Origin: Sphingopyxis sp.
GTDB lineage: Bacteria; Pseudomonadota; Alphaproteobacteria; Sphingomonadales; Sphingomonadaceae
NCBI GenBank assembly: GCA_013911715.1
Contig: JACEST010000082.1
Span: 1-8,808, forward strand
Direction of reading: 5' to 3'
DNA: 8,808 nucleotides
Shown: piece after piece, positions 5,835 to 8,808 of the stretch
Position numbering within the stretch: position 1 is the stretch's first letter
Layout: each line of letters opens with the position of its first letter
Made by a program: the position numbers and the translations under genes
The notes under the pieces: model-generated
What the model saw: the letters and a program-made list of their open reading frames with translations, nothing else
Database searches by the model: none
What the model was told of the DNA's origin: nothing

Positions 5835-7136
5835 ATGTCGACCGAACTCATCACCCGCCTGCGTGCGCTGGTCACCGACGGCGGTTTGTCGCGCTCGGGC
5901 CTCGCCCGCGCAGCGGGGTTGCACGCCAACACGCTGCGCGATCTCGACCAGCCCGACTGGAATCCGACCGCCGACACGCTGCGCAAGCTCGAATCCTATT
6001 TGTTCGAAAGCGATGACACCCCGGCGCTGGTGCCGATCGAAGAGATTATCGAGGAAGCGCGCAACGGCCGGATGTTCATATTGGTCGATGACGAGGACCG
6101 CGAAAATGAAGGCGACCTCATCATCCCCGCGCAAATGGCGACCCCCGATGCGGTCAATTTCATGGCGACGCACGGACGCGGGCTCATCTGCCTGGCGATG
6201 ACGCGCGCGCGCGTTGACCAGCTGGGCCTTGATCTGATGAGCCGCTCGAACGGCACGCGCCACGAAACCGCCTTCACCGTCTCGATCGAGGCGCGCGAGG
6301 GGGTCACGACGGGAATTTCGGCGCACGACCGTGCACGCACCATCGCGGTCGCCATCGACGCAGGCAAAAGCCGCGACGATATTGTCACCCCCGGCCATGT
6401 CTTTCCGCTCGTCGCGCGCGACGGCGGCGTGCTGGTGCGCGCGGGGCATACCGAGGCGGCGGTCGACGTCGCGCGCCTCGCCGGACTGAACCCCGCCGGG
6501 GTGATCTGCGAGATTATGAAGGATGACGGCACGATGGCGCGGATGGACGACCTCGTCGCCTTCGCGCGGCTGCACAAGCTCAAGATGGGGACGATTCGCG
6601 ACCTCATCGCCTATCGCCGCCAGCACGACCATCTTGTTGAAAAGCGCGCCGAAATGACCTTCATCAGCCGCTGGGGCGGCGATTGGCGCGCTATCACCTT
6701 CTTCAACAAGGCGACCGGCGATGAAACCATGGCGCTGGTCAAAGGGCACATCGACGCCGCGCAACCCACGCTGGTGCGCATGCACACCATGTCGATGTTC
6801 GTCGATGTCTTCGGCGAAGTGAACGAGCGGTCGGGTCTTTTGTCGAAATCGATGGAATTGATCGCGGCCGAAGGGCGCGGCGTGCTGGTGCTGATCAACA
6901 AGCCGATGAAGGGCATTGTCAGCCGCTTTATCCAGCTGCGCGCGGCGGGCAAGGCGGCGGGCGATCCACAGGTCGAAGAGCTGCGCGATTATGGCGTGGG
7001 CGCGCAAATATTGGCCGAATTGGGCGTCCATGACATGGTGCTGCTGACGAATACGCACCACAGCCTGGTCGGACTCGAAGGTTATGGCTTGTCGATCGTC
7101 GGGGAACGCGCCATTCCGGGCACCGGAGGCGAATGA
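5835..7136 (+). CDS. ribB: HTH-RibB-RibX fusion: 3,4-dihydroxy-2-butanone-4-phosphate synthase
   Basis: DHBP synthase converts ribulose 5-phosphate to dihydroxybutanone phosphate, the four-carbon precursor for lumazine in riboflavin synthesis. The protein has 433 residues in three parts. Residues about 5-56 resemble an XRE/Cro helix-turn-helix (LSRSGLARAAGLHANTLRDL, then NPTADTLRKLESYL). Residues about 67-265 are the RibB domain with DDEDRENEGD (85-94), HGRGLICLAMT, TGISAHDRA, TPGHVFPL, RAGHTEAA and GVICEIM, so it should be active. Residues about 275-427 resemble GTP cyclohydrolase II (RDYGVGAQILAELGV, LLTN), but there is no cysteine after C225, and the zinc-binding CLTGD/RCDCG segment is replaced around RMHTMSMFVDVFGEVN. 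This domain is therefore not expected to be a working cyclohydrolase and matches the RibX type of RibBX proteins known in Proteobacteria; a separate RibA would be needed. ribH overlaps its stop. Confidence 0.92.
   Translation: MSTELITRLRALVTDGGLSRSGLARAAGLHANTLRDLDQPDWNPTADTLRKLESYLFESDDTPALVPIEEIIEEARNGRMFILVDDEDRENEGDLIIPAQMATPDAVNFMATHGRGLICLAMTRARVDQLGLDLMSRSNGTRHETAFTVSIEAREGVTTGISAHDRARTIAVAIDAGKSRDDIVTPGHVFPLVARDGGVLVRAGHTEAAVDVARLAGLNPAGVICEIMKDDGTMARMDDLVAFARLHKLKMGTIRDLIAYRRQHDHLVEKRAEMTFISRWGGDWRAITFFNKATGDETMALVKGHIDAAQPTLVRMHTMSMFVDVFGEVNERSGLLSKSMELIAAEGRGVLVLINKPMKGIVSRFIQLRAAGKAAGDPQVEELRDYGVGAQILAELGVHDMVLLTNTHHSLVGLEGYGLSIVGERAIPGTGGE
7125..7129 (+). promoter_or_regulatory. 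Shine-Dalgarno GGAGG for ribH
   Basis: GGAGG lies within the last codons of the RibB fusion. Spacing is 3 nt to the ATG at 7133 and 6 nt to the ATG at 7136, which favours the second ATG as the ribH start. Confidence 0.6.
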
Positions 7137-7561
7137 TGGCGCAGGTTCTGATTGTCGAGGCGCGATTCTATGCGCACATCAATGATATGCTGCTCGATGG
7201 CGTGCGCAGCGCCATTGAAGCGGCTGGCCATGCCCACGAAACGATCACCGTCCCCGGCGCGCTCGAAGTCCCCGCCGCCATCGCACTCGCCAGCGAAAGC
7301 GGACGCTACGACGCCTATGTCGCGGTTGGCGTGGTGATTCGCGGCGAAACCTATCATTTCGAAGTCGTCTCGAACGAAAGCGCGCGCGCGCTGATGGCGC
7401 TCAGCCTCGACGGCCTTGCCATCGGTAACGGCATTTTGACGGTTGAGAACGAAGCGCAGGCATTGGTCCGTGCCGACAAGAGCTTGAAGAACAAAGGCGG
7501 CGAGGCGGCACAAGCGGCACTCGCCATGCTCGCGCTCAAGGAACGCTTCGGCGTTGCCTGA
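7136..7561 (+). CDS. ribH: 6,7-dimethyl-8-ribityllumazine synthase
   Basis: Lumazine synthase condenses the RibB product with 5-amino-6-ribitylaminouracil to give 6,7-dimethyl-8-ribityllumazine, the penultimate step of riboflavin synthesis. It has 141 residues from ATG 7136 (142 from ATG 7133), normal for the family. Signature segments are VPGALEVPAAIALA, the substrate/phosphate-site block VAVGVVIRGETYHFEVV with the conserved catalytic histidine, and IGNGILTVENEAQA. Near the N-terminus EARFYAHI corresponds to the usual 'sRFn..i' ribityl-site region, with a slightly unusual EARFY in place of the common S/A-x-F-N. The start overlaps the stop of the RibB fusion (AATGATGG), so the two genes making and using DHBP are translationally coupled. 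No ribD, ribE or nusB gene is visible in the window. Confidence 0.95.
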   Translation: MAQVLIVEARFYAHINDMLLDGVRSAIEAAGHAHETITVPGALEVPAAIALASESGRYDAYVAVGVVIRGETYHFEVVSNESARALMALSLDGLAIGNGILTVENEAQALVRADKSLKNKGGEAAQAALAMLALKERFGVA

Positions 7562-7562
7562 C

Positions 7563-8246
7563 ATGTTGCCCCCGCCCCGTTATCGGATCGTCGAGCGGCA
7601 GGGGCGGCTCGAGGTGATCGACAGCGAAACGGGCGGACGTCCGCCCACCGCCGCCGAACGCATGGCGGCGCATGATGCCGCGCATGGCCATGCTGCGCTG
7701 CGCTATGACCGCCTGGCCGAAACGGCGGCGGCCAGCGAAGCCCCTGTGCCATCCGCACCTCCCGTTTCACAATCCGACCGCGCCCCCGAACCCGCCGCGC
7801 GCCCGGCCCCCACCAATGCCATCCGCGCCGCGATTGCCCAGCGCGCGAACCCGTGGGGCGACGGCAACGGCGGCCGCGTCGGGCTTGGCGCGCAATCGCA
7901 ATCAGAGGCACAGGCGCGGCCGGGCCCCGGGGCCAATCAAGGCACGGCGCGCCGCACGCTGCGTTCGCGCATACCCCGCGACGAAAATCGCATGCCCATG
8001 GTCACCAGCAAATGGTGGGACAGCAAAGGCCCGCGCACGCTCGACCTCGGCGAAGCGGGGCGCGCAAAACTGTCGGGCGGGTTCGTCACCGCCGCCATCG
8101 TCGCCTTTTTTGCATTGATCGCGATGGCAATCGCGCAACCCGCGCTGATCCTTGTCGCCGGATTTGCGCTGTTCCGCTTCGGCGGCACCATTATCGGCCC
8201 CATTGGCGCGCGGCTGATCGACGAGGCGATCAAGGCAGACCGCTAG
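7563..8246 (+). CDS. Unrecognised protein with two C-terminal membrane helices
   Basis: I do not recognise this 227-residue protein. A short N-terminal block (PRYRIVERQGRLEVIDSETG) looks structured. It is followed by a long alanine/proline/glutamine-rich, probably disordered stretch (about 55-125), a basic patch (ARRTLRSRIPRDENR) and then TSKWWDSKGPRTLDLG. Two hydrophobic helices close together (about 174-192 and 194-212, with a GG.I.GPIGARLID end) suggest a membrane-anchored protein with most of the chain in the cytoplasm. ATG 7563 follows the ribH stop after 1 bp. TTG 7554, inside ribH, is open but less likely. No good Shine-Dalgarno is visible next to 7563, so it probably depends on coupling to ribH. 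Its place as third gene of the riboflavin operon might hint at a related role, but could equally be chance. Confidence 0.8.
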   Translation: MLPPPRYRIVERQGRLEVIDSETGGRPPTAAERMAAHDAAHGHAALRYDRLAETAAASEAPVPSAPPVSQSDRAPEPAARPAPTNAIRAAIAQRANPWGDGNGGRVGLGAQSQSEAQARPGPGANQGTARRTLRSRIPRDENRMPMVTSKWWDSKGPRTLDLGEAGRAKLSGGFVTAAIVAFFALIAMAIAQPALILVAGFALFRFGGTIIGPIGARLIDEAIKADR

Positions 8247-8278
8247 ATTCTATAGCTCAAACGCCAAGAAAAACTGTG

Positions 8279-8348
8279 CTCCGGCGCAGGCCGGAGCTTT
8301 GGCAGGGGAGAGGAGTGTCTGCGGCCAGAGCTCCGGCCTGCGCCGGAG
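8279..8348. repeat. 20-bp perfect inverted-repeat pair (REP-like doublet 2)
   Basis: The segment 8279-8298 is the exact reverse complement of 8329-8348, with a 30-bp spacer. Each arm holds a hairpin CTCCGGC, loop GCAG, GCCGGAG. A 7-bp outer inverted repeat (AAACGCC 8259-8265, GGCGTTT 8356-8362) surrounds the pair, possibly by chance. It fills most of the 119-bp convergent gap between the membrane protein gene and the reductase gene, a position suited to a two-way transcription terminator, though no long T-tract follows on either strand. Confidence 0.85.
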
Positions 8349-8365
8349 AGCAGAGGGCGTTTTGG

Positions 8366-8808
8366 TCAGGCTGCGGCCCCCGTCAGTACCGGAAAATCGG
8401 TATAGCCTTCGGCACCCGGCCCATACCAGTCGCGCGGCGTTGACGTGCCGAACGGCGCGCCGACGCGCAACCGCTCGACCAGATCGGGGCTGCTGATAAA
8501 GGGGCGGCCATAGCTGACAGCATCGGCCAAACCAGAGCTCAGATCGGCAGCGAAATTCTCGCCATCATATTCCTGGTTGAGCACCAGCGGCGCTTTGAAA
8601 ACCTGGCGGATGTCGGGCGACACGCGCGGCACGTCGCTGCGCCCGAAATCGCCAAACGGCTTTTGTTCGCGCAGTTCCAGAAATGCGATACCGATGCGGT
8701 CGAGCGCGGCGGCGGCGGCGGTGAACAGCGCGACGGGGTTCGAATCATCGGCTCCTTGCGTTTCGCCATTGGGCGACAGGCGGACGGCGGTGCGGTCGGC
8801 CCCGACGG
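8366..8808 (-). CDS. Old Yellow Enzyme family alkene reductase, C-terminal part
   Basis: This is the C-terminal 146 residues of an FMN-dependent, NAD(P)H-using reductase of the Old Yellow Enzyme/NemA family, which reduces activated C=C bonds in unsaturated carbonyls or nitro compounds. The reading frame is open to the right edge, so the N-terminal roughly 60 per cent, including the catalytic tyrosine and substrate histidine region, lies outside the window. Visible family segments are GADRTAVRLSPNG (phosphate/flavin region), DSNPVALFTAAAAALDRIGI, ADAVSYGRPFISSPDLVERL and GAEGYTDFPVL at the C-terminus. The visible part is intact. It converges on the riboflavin operon across the second inverted-repeat pair. 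Being a flavoenzyme, its place next to a riboflavin operon is noteworthy but may be coincidence. Confidence 0.9.
   Translation of the reverse strand, partial: VGADRTAVRLSPNGETQGADDSNPVALFTAAAAALDRIGIAFLELREQKPFGDFGRSDVPRVSPDIRQVFKAPLVLNQEYDGENFAADLSSGLADAVSYGRPFISSPDLVERLRVGAPFGTSTPRDWYGPGAEGYTDFPVLTGAAA

Noticed and set aside
5526..7061. Open minus-strand frame of 511 codons opposite the RibB fusion
   Set aside because: It lies antisense to a gene with clear family motifs, its translation is rich in H, R, A and D as expected of a shadow frame in high-GC DNA, and it shows no recognisable domain.

Overview
The window is GC-rich coding DNA (visibly GC-ending codons, a few GTG/TTG starts). Gene content and protein style point to an alphaproteobacterium of the order Sphingomonadales, perhaps Sphingopyxis-like; this is inferred from family resemblance, not from a search. 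Nine protein genes are intact or nearly so, and one is cut by the right edge. I see no RNA gene, CRISPR array, insertion sequence or phage gene.

Layout. A leftward gene for an exported DUF4402-type protein (34-555) is divergent from a rightward pair: msrB, a methionine sulfoxide reductase (674-1081), and a class A penicillin-binding protein (1144-3252). The latter converges on, and overlaps by 8 bp, a leftward three-gene operon read from 5011 down to 3245: a Sco-type copper chaperone lipoprotein, a YcgN-type cysteine-cluster protein and a YgjP/SprT-like metallopeptidase, each overlapping the next. A 54-bp divergent gap carrying an inverted repeat separates this operon from a secreted ankyrin-repeat protein (5066-5683).

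The right part is a riboflavin locus read rightward: a large RibB-type fusion (5835-7136), ribH lumazine synthase, and an unrecognised two-helix membrane protein, packed with overlaps or 1-bp gaps. It ends at a convergent, partly visible Old Yellow Enzyme family reductase (8366 to beyond 8808), itself a flavin-dependent family.

The most interesting object is the RibB fusion. It has an N-terminal XRE/Cro-like helix-turn-helix, then a DHBP synthase domain with its active-site motifs, then a GTP-cyclohydrolase-II-like domain with no cysteine at all, so it cannot bind the catalytic zinc in the usual way (the RibX type). Directly upstream, ending in its Shine-Dalgarno sequence, are three copies of TCACATC/GATGTGA forming two overlapping inverted repeats. 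No FMN riboswitch is evident. Together this suggests, by inference, a riboflavin enzyme that may regulate its own operon.

Two long inverted-repeat pairs (5693-5770 and 8279-8348) flank the riboflavin locus. Both are built from 7-bp hairpins with the same GCAG loop but different stems, which looks like a REP-type repeat family.
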